Shown piece by piece: positions 1 through 7,486 of a stretch of 64,000 nt of DNA; the first letter of the stretch is position 1; the number at the start of each line of letters is the position of its first letter. This DNA is from JAKRSE01 sp943369295 (lineage in GTDB: Bacteria > Armatimonadota > Fimbriimonadia > Fimbriimonadales > Fimbriimonadaceae): NCBI GenBank assembly GCA_943369295.1, contig CALRMU020000003.1:620001-684000 (forward strand). Reading direction: 5' to 3'. A program made the translations under genes and the position numbers. A model generated the notes under the pieces. It made no database searches. It saw only the letters and a list, made by a program, of their open reading frames with translations, and had not been told where the DNA came from.

Positions 1-100
1 GCTTCACGCAGACAAAGTTGAATCCCCAGGTGAGGACAACGAAGGCTAATCCCAGGTAGGCGGGGGCTTCTTTGCTGCCCCTCCACCCTGCCTGTCCCAT
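1..100 (-). CDS. EamA/DMT-family transporter, N-terminal fragment
   Basis: This is the first 33 codons of a gene that runs off the left edge of the window. Reading from the ATG at 100, the frame gives a short polar start followed by YLGLAFVVLTWGFNFVCVK, the typical first membrane helix of EamA-family (drug/metabolite transporter) proteins. These are usually ten-helix inner-membrane permeases. No clear Shine-Dalgarno sequence precedes the ATG, and the frame stays open for another 21 codons upstream before a TAG, so the start is uncertain. It is the last visible member of the minus-strand lipoate ligase - trpB - GNAT series, separated from the GNAT gene by 139 bp. The substrate cannot be inferred from this fragment. 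Confidence 0.6.
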   Translation of the reverse strand, partial: MGQAGWRGSKEAPAYLGLAFVVLTWGFNFVCVK

Positions 101-204
101 GAAAATGAGTCTACTCGCGAGGATGGCGTTAGCAGGGGCATCAAGACTTTGCAGGCTGGGCTATTCGGGGAGGATTAGGAAGACATTTTCGGGGTGCTGT
201 CTTC

Positions 205-230
205 GGGTGACAAGGGTCCGTGACCCGTGG
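205..230 (-). repeat. Diverged dispersed copy of the 25.3-kb dyad repeat
   Basis: On the minus strand this 26-nt stretch reads CCAC-G-GGTCACGGACC-CTTGT-CACCC. It matches the dyad of the tandem repeats at 25284-25526 (CCAC-T-GGTCACGGACC-AGTGG-CACCC) at about 20 of 26 positions, including the 11-nt core GGTCACGGACC. It lies just downstream of the GNAT stop, in the 139-bp gap before the transporter fragment, and still forms a small palindrome (GGGTC ACG GACCC). It suggests a dispersed intergenic repeat family. Confidence 0.45.
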
Positions 231-239
231 AAGAGAACC

Positions 240-896
240 TCAAGAATCAGCCAAGGCTTCGGCCAAACTCAACTTACCCAGGGTGCAGAGCACGTAAGGA
301 TGAGCCTTTTCAAGCCCGAAGGCGACAGAATAAAAGTCCTCAATCAAGCCCACAAAGTCAGGCATGTCCTCATTCCCCCGAGCCAGCCAAAGAAGATTCA
401 GCGGTACTGGCCCAGTCTCTTCCCGAACAGCATCCTGAATGTAGGTCGAGCTGATCTTCTTTGCTCCCAGCTTCTCAAAAAACCTCAAGCGTCCAGCCCT
501 GATAACTCTTTCCTCTTCTGAAGTGGCATCTTCAAGTCTCTCCACCTCCAACAGAGTCCCTTTGCAGCCAGGGTGAGGAGAACACAAGGCTTCGATTCCA
601 GCCAAGAGCAGCTGGCTTCCCCACCCTTCGCCCCTCAAATCTGGCCGGAGGCCAACATGGACAACCCAAGCCCAGGAACCATCCGGAGAAACCCGCCCAC
701 GCACAACACCTCCCAGAAACTCATCCTCGTCTTCAAATATCCAAGTTTCGAAAGGGGATCCGTCAAACTCAGCCTCAATGGCCTCCCTTGGCTCAAGCTC
801 TTCCGGAGGAAAAAGGAACTCCAAAAGGTCAAGAGCCTCCTCTGCCATTGGGTCAGAGGAGGATGAAATGCGGCGCAGAGGAGGCAGAGGGGTCAC
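240..896 (-). CDS. GNAT-family N-acetyltransferase
   Basis: A 218-residue protein of the GCN5-related acetyltransferase fold, which moves an acetyl group from acetyl-CoA to an amine. The acetyl-CoA binding motif A is visible at residues 81-100 (VGLRPDLRGEGWGSQLLLAG, with R/Q-x-x-G-x-G/A as RGEGWG at 88-93). The following helix and the FFEKLGAKK segment near residues 137-145 are also typical. The N-terminal 50 residues and the acidic C-terminus are not recognisable. The start codon overlaps the trpB stop (ATGA), so the two are probably translationally coupled. The substrate is unknown; a tryptophan-related role cannot be argued from position alone. Confidence 0.8.
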   Translation of the reverse strand: MTPLPPLRRISSSSDPMAEEALDLLEFLFPPEELEPREAIEAEFDGSPFETWIFEDEDEFLGGVVRGRVSPDGSWAWVVHVGLRPDLRGEGWGSQLLLAGIEALCSPHPGCKGTLLEVERLEDATSEEERVIRAGRLRFFEKLGAKKISSTYIQDAVREETGPVPLNLLWLARGNEDMPDFVGLIEDFYSVAFGLEKAHPYVLCTLGKLSLAEALADS

Positions 897-2074
897 AGGT
901 CAAGAATCTCAGAAGCTCGGACCATGTCCTTGTCGCCTCGGCCAGAAAGATTGACCAAGACCCTCTCGCCTGGGGTGAAGAGCTCGGCCTTGAAAAGCGC
1001 CGCAATGGCGTGAGCCGATTCGAAAGCGGGAATCAAACCTTCAAGCTCGGACAGACGACGAAAAGCCATTAAGGCTTCGTCATCTGTCACCGAAGTGTAA
1101 ATCGCTCGACCCGAATCCTTCAGGAAAGAGTGCTCGGCGCCAACACCAGGGTAATCCAAACCGGCCGAGACCGAATGAGTGGCCACGACCTGACCGTACT
1201 CATCCTGCATCATGTAGCTGTAGCTGCCGTGCAGAACCCCGGGCTGACCAGCGCTCAGCGGAGCCGCGTGCTGACCCGTGCCGACACCCATTCCGCCTGC
1301 TTCGACCCCCATAATGCGAACCTTTGAATCGGGGACGAAGGCATGGAAGAAGCCGATGGCGTTGCTGCCGCCACCAACACAGGCAACGATTGAATCCGGC
1401 AGCACCGAGTGCCTTTCCAGATACTGGGCTCTGGCTTCGATGCCAATAACCGACTGAAGCTCGCGGACCATAAAAGGATAGGGGTGAGGTCCGGCGGCGG
1501 TTCCGATGATGTAATGAGTATCGGCGACGTTGGTCACCCAGTCTCTCATCGCCTCATTCAAGGCATCCTTCAGGGTCTTGGTACCGCTGCTGACGGGGAC
1601 GACTTCCGCACCCAAAAGCTTCATTCTGAAGACATTGAGCTTCTGCCTTTCGCAGTCTTCTTCGCCCATGTAGACGATGCATTTGAGTCCAAACAAGGCA
1701 CAAACTGTGGCCGTAGCAACTCCGTGCTGACCCGCGCCAGTCTCAGCAATGATCCTCTTTTTGCCCATGCGAATGGCGAGCAGACACTGCCCGAGCGCGT
1801 TGTTGATCTTGTGGGCACCAGTGTGGTTAAGGTCTTCCCTCTTCACACAAATGTTCAGACCGGTGGCTTCGCTCAGTCGGCGGGCTTCGGTGATGGGAGT
1901 TGGGCGTCCGACAAAATCCTTCAGAAGGCGACGAAACTCGGCCAGAAATTCTGGGTCATGCCACGCCTTGTCAAACTCCTCAGTCAGCTGGTCAAGTGCT
2001 GGGACAAGGGTTTCGGGAACATACCGTCCACCGTACTCCCCAAAGTGAGAGGGCGAGTCGAAGGCGAGGGCCAT
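893..2074 (-). CDS. trpB: Tryptophan synthase beta subunit
   Basis: Catalyses the PLP-dependent condensation of indole with L-serine to tryptophan, normally in an alpha2-beta2 complex with TrpA. The 393-residue length is usual for TrpB1. The N-terminal FGEYGGRYVPETL segment, the PLP-lysine motif HTGAHKINN (K89), ETGAGQHGVA and the phosphate-binding CVGGGSNAIG are all present. It starts 3 nt after the stop of the lipoate-ligase-like gene and overlaps the GNAT gene by 4 nt. No trpA or other trp biosynthetic gene lies within the window, so trpB is separated from its usual partner here. Confidence 0.97.
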   Translation of the reverse strand: MALAFDSPSHFGEYGGRYVPETLVPALDQLTEEFDKAWHDPEFLAEFRRLLKDFVGRPTPITEARRLSEATGLNICVKREDLNHTGAHKINNALGQCLLAIRMGKKRIIAETGAGQHGVATATVCALFGLKCIVYMGEEDCERQKLNVFRMKLLGAEVVPVSSGTKTLKDALNEAMRDWVTNVADTHYIIGTAAGPHPYPFMVRELQSVIGIEARAQYLERHSVLPDSIVACVGGGSNAIGFFHAFVPDSKVRIMGVEAGGMGVGTGQHAAPLSAGQPGVLHGSYSYMMQDEYGQVVATHSVSAGLDYPGVGAEHSFLKDSGRAIYTSVTDDEALMAFRRLSELEGLIPAFESAHAIAALFKAELFTPGERVLVNLSGRGDKDMVRASEILDL

Positions 2075-2077
2075 AAC

Positions 2078-2698
2078 CTATTGTGACGCCAATGCTTCTG
2101 TCAGCCTTGATCTAAGGGCCTTAAAGAACTCTTCTCTGTCCAGGTCTTTGATCCAAGAGGGAAAGTGAGCCTCAGGAAAAACCAAGTTAGGGTCGATTAA
2201 AGGCTCGCCTACTGGCATGCTGCATTGCACCAAGACAGCTCGCCGCCCCATCTGCAAAGCGCAGCCCATGACCTTTCTGCCTGTTGTCGGGTCGATCACA
2301 TCATTAGGAGCCAGATGGGCAAAGCAGTCTGGAGTCGCGCCACCCGACTTGACGAATTGGGTTTCTTCGCCAAGAAGGACGTTGGCTCCTGAATCCCGAA
2401 GGGCAGCGACAAGAGGCCGGATGATTGCCCGGTAAGCGGGAGCAACACTTCTGGTTTCCGACTCCTTCAATCCCATTGCTACAAAAGGAAAGGCAGCACC
2501 CAGAGTGACATCGTGACCATGCAGCACTGCCTTGCCTCCGGTTGGACGCATAACCCAGGGGACTCCGGACTCTGCCCTTAGTGCCTTGGCGGGCTTTTGA
2601 AATCTGCCCAAGCTGATCCACAGGCCATCCCACCCGTAAAGCCTAAAACCTGGCTGACCGTCTTCGGCTGCTTCGAGCAGAGCGGAATCTCTAGCCAT
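2078..2698 (-). CDS. Lipoate-protein ligase A-like (biotin/lipoate ligase fold)
   Basis: A 206-residue protein with the LplA/LipM/LipL fold that attaches lipoate or octanoate to E2 and GcvH lipoyl domains. The substrate-binding motif RPTGGKAVLH (residues 51-60) and the catalytic-lysine segment GRKVMGCALQMGRR (about residue 140) are clear. The ATG used here cuts through a conserved N-terminal stretch. In the same frame the sequence continues upstream as EGNLDGHQNMARDSALLE, like the usual DG-x-x-NMA-x-D-x-ALL start of the family, as far as a TAA. The true start is therefore probably a non-ATG codon, for example CTG at 2773, adding 25 residues. It heads the minus-strand run with trpB. The E2 gene at 31.3 kb is a plausible client. 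Confidence 0.8.
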   Translation of the reverse strand: MARDSALLEAAEDGQPGFRLYGWDGLWISLGRFQKPAKALRAESGVPWVMRPTGGKAVLHGHDVTLGAAFPFVAMGLKESETRSVAPAYRAIIRPLVAALRDSGANVLLGEETQFVKSGGATPDCFAHLAPNDVIDPTTGRKVMGCALQMGRRAVLVQCSMPVGEPLIDPNLVFPEAHFPSWIKDLDREEFFKALRSRLTEALASQ

Positions 2699-2773
2699 GT
2701 TTTGGTGGCCGTCGAGGTTCCCTTCAAGTGAGGCTTTGAGGAGGCAGTCTGGGGAGGTTGGCTGAGGGGTCAG

Positions 2774-3104
2774 AGTGACAATAAGTTAGCACAATCTTGC
2801 AATGGAGGTTGATTCTGGGATTGGCCATGGATATTCCCGCCCGACAGCCAGCTGATCGGGACGGGGCACCCAGCTTAGCAGAGGACCTCCGGCCACCCTC
2901 GTCGAGGGTGAAAGTCAGAAACGGGCTGAACCTTCGAGTTCCAATCCAGCACCGGAACCAAACCCGTCAAGCGGCCCCGAAAACCAAGAGGGACGCCTGA
3001 AGGGGAACCCACACTAGGCGCCCCCCAAAACAAAATTGGCGCCTCTCGAACCGGCCGAAGCCAGATGCTCGAAAAGCGCCAATCGATGCAAGGATTCAGA
3101 AACC
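2774..3104. other. Gene-free stretch downstream of infB
   Basis: About 330 bp without a convincing gene. It holds a 17-bp palindrome at 2894-2910 (CACCCTCG T CGAGGGTG) and the hairpin at 3016-3044. A 67-codon plus-strand frame lies inside it, but its composition is unlike the neighbours and no family is recognised. The region must contain the promoter for the minus-strand lipoate ligase - trpB run; no confident -35/-10 pair was seen. Confidence 0.5.
3016..3044 (-). terminator. Hairpin 60 nt downstream of infB
   Basis: Perfect 7-bp arms AGGCGCC (3016-3022) and GGCGCCT (3038-3044) enclose a 15-nt A/T-rich loop. It is placed to end the nusA-ylxR-infB transcript. There is no U-tract after the second arm, so intrinsic termination is uncertain. 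Confidence 0.35.
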
Positions 3105-5021
3105 CTAGTTGACCTGAACCATTTCGTAGGCGGTGACGATGTCACCTTCCTTGAAATCTTCCCAGCCATCGAACTTGATTCCGCAGTCCTGACCCGCATT
3201 GATTTCGCGGACGTCCTGCTTCACGTTCTTCAAGCTGTCCAGCTTCCCAGCAAAGACCACTTCCTTGTCGCGGCTAACGCGAACGAGGCTGTTTCTGGTG
3301 ATCTTGCCATCGGTGCAGTGAGAACCAGCAACCTTTCCAGACTTTGTGAGTTTGAAGACGGCTCGAATCTCGACCGTGCCATGGAACTCCTCTTCGAACT
3401 TGGGTTCAAGCATGCCAATAACGGCCTTTTCGATATCCTCAAGCAGTTCGTAGATGATGTTATAGGTGCGGATTTCAACCTTTTCACGGTCGGCCTGCAC
3501 CTTGGCGCTGGGGTCTGCCTTGACGTTGAAGCCAACAGCGATGCCGCCAGCAGCCGAAGCCAAGAGAATATCGCTTTCTGTGATCGGACCGATTCCCGTG
3601 TGGATGACGTGGACGTCAACCTCAACGTTATCGATCTTTTCAAGCATGCCTCGTACAGCTTCAAGAGAGCCCTGCACGTCCGCCTTCAGAATCAGGTTGA
3701 GAGTCTTGGCTCCCGAACCGTCCATCGTCTTGCGAAGGTCAGAAAGGCTGACCTTTCTCTTCCTTGTAGCAAGAGTCTTGTCTCGATTGGTGGTGACTCG
3801 GTTGTCAACCAGGTCTCGTGCTTCTCGCTCTGAGGTGAAAATTTCAACCTTGTCGCCAGCAAAAGGAACTTCGTTAAAGCCAAGAACCTCAACTGGAGTT
3901 GATGGGCCGGCTTCAACCTGCCTTTCGCCCAGCCAGTTGGTCATGGCCTTGACCTTGCCCCAAACTCGACCTGCAACGAGAATTGAGCCGATCTTGAGAG
4001 TGCCTTCTTCGACGATGACTGTGGCCACCGGGCCTCTGCCCTTTTCGAGCTTGGCTTCGACCACAACACCCTTAAACTTCGCCCTGGGATCAGCCTTGAG
4101 TTCGGCGACTTCAGCTTCAAGAAGAATTCGCTCAAGAAGATCCGGGACGCCTTCGCCTGTGTGAGCGCTGACGTTCACTGTGGCAACCTGTCCGCCGTAG
4201 GCTTCAGGAACAAGCTCGTACTGAGGCAGCATCTGCAGAACCTTATCGGGGTTTGCGGCTGGCTTGTCGATTTTGTTCACGGCCACGATGATCGGCACTT
4301 TGGCCGACTTAGCGTGGTTGATGGCCTCGATCGTCTGTGGCATGATTCCGTCATCTGCGGCAACGACCAAAATGACGATATCGGTGACCTGGGCGCCTCG
4401 CGCTCTCATCTGGGTGAAAGCGGCGTGGCCAGGGGTATCTAAAAAGGTGATGATGTTGTCATCGACATTGACCTGGTAGGCGCCGATGTGCTGGGTGATG
4501 CCGCCAAATTCTTTGTCGACAACGTTCGCCTTGCGGATGTAATCCAATAGCGAAGTTTTGCCGTGGTCAACGTGGCCCATGATGGTCACGACCGGAGGAC
4601 GAACCACAGCGCCAGAAACTGGAACAGGGGCAGCCTTAACTACGGGTTTGGGCTTGGGAGCAGCCGCTCCACCCCATTCAACTGAAAATCCGAATTCAGC
4701 GACAAGCTTTTCGACAACGTCATCCTTCAAGGTTGTGGTCAAGGTGGCCATCACCTTGAGCTTCTTGATCATGGTTGTCAGAACTTCGTTGGGGCCGAGG
4801 CCCAAAGCCTGCGCTACATCTCGGGCGGTACGTCCTGAAGCGAGATGGACGGTTTTTGAACCTGCCATCCCGGCTAGCTCGGCTGTCACCAGCTCAAGCT
4901 CTTCCGTCTCTACATTGAACGAGGTTGAATCGTGTTCAATGCCAAGATCATTAAGGACGCCGATGACCTGACCGGGCAAGAGGCTGTGCTTTTTGGCCAG
5001 ATCGGCGATGTTTACCTGCAT
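3105..5021 (-). CDS. infB: Translation initiation factor IF-2
   Basis: GTPase that brings initiator fMet-tRNA to the 30S subunit and promotes 70S joining. About 638 residues, compact compared with Bacillus (about 716) or E. coli (890). Two small IF2-N-like helical domains (about residues 1-50 and 60-120) are joined by a short Ala/Pro/Lys linker to the G domain. GTPase motifs are GHVDHGKTS (about residue 150), DTPGH and NKIDK. The C-terminal domains are complete. The frame is also open to a TTG at 5030, which has AAGG 6 nt upstream; the ATG at 5021 is preferred as MQVNIADLAKKH matches usual IF-2 starts. It follows the ylxR stop closely in the nusA-ylxR-infB operon. Confidence 0.96.
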   Translation of the reverse strand: MQVNIADLAKKHSLLPGQVIGVLNDLGIEHDSTSFNVETEELELVTAELAGMAGSKTVHLASGRTARDVAQALGLGPNEVLTTMIKKLKVMATLTTTLKDDVVEKLVAEFGFSVEWGGAAAPKPKPVVKAAPVPVSGAVVRPPVVTIMGHVDHGKTSLLDYIRKANVVDKEFGGITQHIGAYQVNVDDNIITFLDTPGHAAFTQMRARGAQVTDIVILVVAADDGIMPQTIEAINHAKSAKVPIIVAVNKIDKPAANPDKVLQMLPQYELVPEAYGGQVATVNVSAHTGEGVPDLLERILLEAEVAELKADPRAKFKGVVVEAKLEKGRGPVATVIVEEGTLKIGSILVAGRVWGKVKAMTNWLGERQVEAGPSTPVEVLGFNEVPFAGDKVEIFTSEREARDLVDNRVTTNRDKTLATRKRKVSLSDLRKTMDGSGAKTLNLILKADVQGSLEAVRGMLEKIDNVEVDVHVIHTGIGPITESDILLASAAGGIAVGFNVKADPSAKVQADREKVEIRTYNIIYELLEDIEKAVIGMLEPKFEEEFHGTVEIRAVFKLTKSGKVAGSHCTDGKITRNSLVRVSRDKEVVFAGKLDSLKNVKQDVREINAGQDCGIKFDGWEDFKEGDIVTAYEMVQVN

Positions 5022-5033
5022 GAATAGCAAGTT

Positions 5034-5306
5034 TTACCTTGCTGGCAGGTTCATCACTAGGCGCAGCTCTTCCACCTGACTGGGGCTTAAGCTGACTTTA
5101 AGGGCACGAGCCAATCTTGACTTCAATAAAAGACCCTCTCTGCACTCTTTTGTGGGGCAGGCGTAGGCGCTTCTTCCGCCAATGTCTGATGCTTTATCGC
5201 CTGCTTCTTTCACAGACCAAAAAGAGCCATTCCATCTGATTCTGGTCAGTTCGGCCTGGCTCTTTTTTGTTCTGCAAGTGCAGCAGGTCCTTTCTGGACC
5301 TTTCAT
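5034..5306 (-). CDS. YlxR-family protein (DUF448)
   Basis: Small basic protein of the YlxR family, encoded between nusA and infB in many bacteria and recently described as an RNase P modulator (RnpM). Visible features are the N-terminal RTCCTCRTKK cysteine motif, the central GGRSAYACP signature and a basic C-terminal helix. The ATG at 5306 is chosen because it lies 7 nt after the nusA stop and directly precedes the conserved KGPERTC. The longer open frame up to 5375 would overlap nusA by 62 nt. At 90 residues it is the normal family length. It is part of the nusA operon. Confidence 0.9.
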   Translation of the reverse strand: MKGPERTCCTCRTKKSQAELTRIRWNGSFWSVKEAGDKASDIGGRSAYACPTKECREGLLLKSRLARALKVSLSPSQVEELRLVMNLPAR

Positions 5307-5313
5307 TTCGGGC

Positions 5314-6375
5314 TTAGTCCTTAGCGGGAGCTTCGCCTCTTTCGGCGGCAGCTTGAGCATCGCTTCGAATGTCAATTCTCCAGTCGGTCAGCCTTGCTGC
5401 AAGTCGAACGTTCTGGCCGCCTCGGCCGATAGCCAGGCTCAACTGGTTGTCCGGGACAGTGACGTAGGCGCTCTTCGCTTCATGATCCAGCTTGATCGTG
5501 TTGACCTTGGCGGGGCTGAGAGCGTTAAGAATGTACTGCTTAGGATCCTCGCTGTAGGGAACCACGTCAATCTTTTCTGGCCTCAGTTCGTCCATCAAAG
5601 CCTGGATTCTGCTTCCACGAGGTCCGACACAGGCACCGACCGCGTCGATTCTTTCGTCTCGGCTGAGAACAGAAATCTTCGATCTCTGGCCTGGCTCTCG
5701 GGCAACGTTCTTGATTTCAACAATGCCTTCAGCAACTTCAGGAACTTCAAGTTCCATCAGCTTTCTCACCAAGCTGGGGTGAGTTCGGCTGACGACGACT
5801 TCAAATCCGCCTCTGTGGCCTTCTTCAATCTTCAGCACAAAGACCCTCATTCGGTCGTTCATGCGGTAGTCCTCGCTGCCGACCTGCTCTCGCTTGGGCA
5901 GCTTGACTTCGATTCGGTTGTTGACCGAGAGAAGAACGGTAGCGTCTTCCCTTCTGGTCACTGTGCCGCTCACGATGTCGCCGACGCTGTCGGAGAACAT
6001 ATCGTGAACCTGTCTCATTTCTGCTTCTCGCAGCTTCTGGGTCAGAACCTGCTTGAAAGTTGAAGCAGCAATTCGGCCGAACTTGAGAAGGTCGACTTCG
6101 CGTGGAAGAAAGTCGCCGATCTGAACACTTGTGTCAGTCAACTGAGCCGTTGAGAGAGGAATCTGTGAAGGCGGATCCAAAAGCTCGCCAACAACCTCCT
6201 TCTCAACAATCATTCCGCTTTTGACAGATGCATCAAGGCGAATGCGGACATCGGCCTGGGTGTTGTAGACCTTTTTGTAGGCTACAGCCAGGGCTGTTTC
6301 CAAATCCCTCTCCAAGTCCTCAACTGGAATATCCCGTTGAAGAGCCACTTGCTGGAGTTCCTGCCTGATGTCCAT
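5314..6375 (-). CDS. nusA: Transcription termination/antitermination protein NusA
   Basis: RNA polymerase-binding elongation factor that modulates pausing, intrinsic termination and antitermination. 353 residues, the usual short form lacking the C-terminal acidic repeats of proteobacteria. Domain order: N-terminal RNAP-binding domain (about 1-125), S1 domain (about 130-200, GTVTRREDATVLL) and two KH domains (VGPRGSRIQ and AIGRGGQNVRLAARL). The start has a strong AGGAGG sequence with good spacing. It is the first gene of the operon; rimP is absent upstream, where a divergent ispH begins. Its leader carries a terminator hairpin (6405-6432), which points to transcript attenuation. Confidence 0.97.
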   Translation of the reverse strand: MDIRQELQQVALQRDIPVEDLERDLETALAVAYKKVYNTQADVRIRLDASVKSGMIVEKEVVGELLDPPSQIPLSTAQLTDTSVQIGDFLPREVDLLKFGRIAASTFKQVLTQKLREAEMRQVHDMFSDSVGDIVSGTVTRREDATVLLSVNNRIEVKLPKREQVGSEDYRMNDRMRVFVLKIEEGHRGGFEVVVSRTHPSLVRKLMELEVPEVAEGIVEIKNVAREPGQRSKISVLSRDERIDAVGACVGPRGSRIQALMDELRPEKIDVVPYSEDPKQYILNALSPAKVNTIKLDHEAKSAYVTVPDNQLSLAIGRGGQNVRLAARLTDWRIDIRSDAQAAAERGEAPAKD

Positions 6376-6404
6376 CTTTCCTCCTGATTTTCAGCTGCCC
6401 GGGT

Positions 6405-6432
6405 AAACAAAAAAGGCACCCAGTTGGGCGCC
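6405..6432 (-). terminator. Intrinsic terminator in the nusA leader (attenuator-like)
   Basis: On the minus strand GGCGCCC AACT GGGTGCC forms a 7-bp stem (one G-U pair) with a 4-nt loop, followed at once by TTTTTTG, a textbook Rho-independent terminator. It lies 30 nt upstream of the nusA ATG and no minus-strand gene ends upstream of it, since the next gene (ispH) is divergent. It can therefore only act on the operon's own leader transcript. The 13-nt sequence AAAATCAGGAGGA occurs on both sides of it: as the nusA ribosome-binding region (6379-6391) and again at 6456-6468. Confidence 0.7.
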
Positions 6433-6463
6433 TCCGTTTTAAGCGGGGCCTGCTGTCCTCCTG

Positions 6464-6472
6464 ATTTTAGCA
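6464..6472 (-). promoter_or_regulatory. Possible extended -10 of the nusA operon promoter
   Basis: Minus-strand TGC TAAAAT has the form of an extended -10 element (TGn plus a TATAAT-like hexamer). No good -35 was found 16-18 bp upstream. If used, transcription would start just before the leader terminator at 6405-6432. Confidence 0.3.
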
Positions 6473-6492
6473 TACGTCTAGAATCGGTCCCC

Positions 6493-6520
6493 GTGACACA
6501 CCATGTTAAATGCGTAGAAT
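6493..6520 (+). promoter_or_regulatory. Possible sigma-70-type promoter of ispH
   Basis: GTGACA (6493-6498) and TAGAAT (6515-6520) are separated by 16 bp and would give a very short leader before the ispH GTG at 6539. It is a two-mismatch -35 and a one-mismatch -10, so support is moderate. Confidence 0.4.
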
Positions 6521-6538
6521 GAAGTCCCGGTTATCCTC

Positions 6539-7486
6539 GTGAAGAAGATTCTCTTAGCTGCCCCCCGCGGATTTTGTGCCGGAGTGGCCTTTGCCATTGA
6601 GGTTGTTGACCTTGCCCTCAAGGCTCATGGCGCCCCTCTCTACGTCCGCCACGCAATTGTTCACAACGAACATGTTGTGAAGTCTTTTGAAGCCAGAGGA
6701 GTCATCTTTGTCGAGGATGTTGCCGAGATCCCAGAAGGCAGCCCCGTCGTCTTTTCTGCCCACGGAGTCTCTCCCGCCGTTCGCAGCCTGGCATCTGAAA
6801 GAGGCTTGACCATCATTGATGCCACCTGCCCCTTGGTAACCAAGGTCCACAACGAAGCAAAACGGTTTGCCAACCAAGACTATTTAATGATCTACATTGG
6901 CCACCGCGGCCATGTAGAAGCCGAAGGCACAATGGGAGAAGCACCCGACAGGATGATTCTGGTGGAAACCCCAGAAGAAGCAGAAGCTCTTGTTCTGCCT
7001 CCACACGAAAAGCTGGCAATCGTGACCCAGACAACACTTTCGGTTGATGAAGTCACCTCAATCATTCAAGTCCTCAAGCGCCGGTTCCCCTACATTCACC
7101 AGCCGACAAAGGAAGATATCTGCTACGCCACAACAAACCGCCAGGGAGCGGTCAAGGAACTGGCTGCCTGCTGCGATGTTGTCTTTGTCGTGGGTTCCAC
7201 CATGTCCAGCAACTCGAATCGCCTGCGCGAGGTTGCTGAATCTCTGGGCAGCCGAAGCTATCTGCTCATGAGTCCTGCCGAGATTGAAGATTCTTGGCTG
7301 ACTGGCGCAGAAACAGTCGGCATTACAAGCGGCGCCTCAACCCCAGATGAATTAGTGGATGACCTGATTTCCGAACTCCTAAAGAGGAGCCCGGAAGCTT
7401 CGGTCGAAGTCTTGATGACAGTGGAAGAAAAGGTCGAGTTCAAGCCGCATCGCGACCTTATTGCTCTGGCACAATCCCGGGGCTAG
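6539..7486 (+). CDS. ispH: 4-hydroxy-3-methylbut-2-enyl diphosphate reductase
   Basis: Last enzyme of the MEP isoprenoid pathway, an iron-sulfur reductase making IPP and DMAPP from HMBPP. 315 residues. The three cluster-binding cysteines are C13 (APRGFCAGV), C97 (DATCPLV) and C195 (EDICYATTNRQ). The HAIVHN, GHRGHVEAEG and SSNSNRL motifs are also present. The start is a GTG giving MKKILLAAPRGFCAG; no strong Shine-Dalgarno sequence is visible. It is divergent from nusA and its end overlaps the convergent pafA-type gene by 4 nt. Confidence 0.97.
   Translation: MKKILLAAPRGFCAGVAFAIEVVDLALKAHGAPLYVRHAIVHNEHVVKSFEARGVIFVEDVAEIPEGSPVVFSAHGVSPAVRSLASERGLTIIDATCPLVTKVHNEAKRFANQDYLMIYIGHRGHVEAEGTMGEAPDRMILVETPEEAEALVLPPHEKLAIVTQTTLSVDEVTSIIQVLKRRFPYIHQPTKEDICYATTNRQGAVKELAACCDVVFVVGSTMSSNSNRLREVAESLGSRSYLLMSPAEIEDSWLTGAETVGITSGASTPDELVDDLISELLKRSPEASVEVLMTVEEKVEFKPHRDLIALAQSRG

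Noticed and set aside
72..521. 149-codon plus-strand frame at the left edge
   Set aside because: It is antisense to the GNAT gene and to the EamA transporter start, both of which have recognisable motifs.
2930..2965. T-loop-like sequence near CCTTCGAGTTCC
   Set aside because: It lacks the correct T-loop length and no acceptor, D or anticodon arms could be built around it, so it is not a tRNA.
2797..3000. 67-codon plus-strand frame in the gap after infB
   Set aside because: No ribosome-binding site, no recognisable product, and composition unlike coding sequence here.
6282..6473. 63-codon minus-strand frame running through the nusA leader
   Set aside because: It overlaps the terminator and the start of nusA in another frame; no stop precedes nusA, so it is not a leader peptide.
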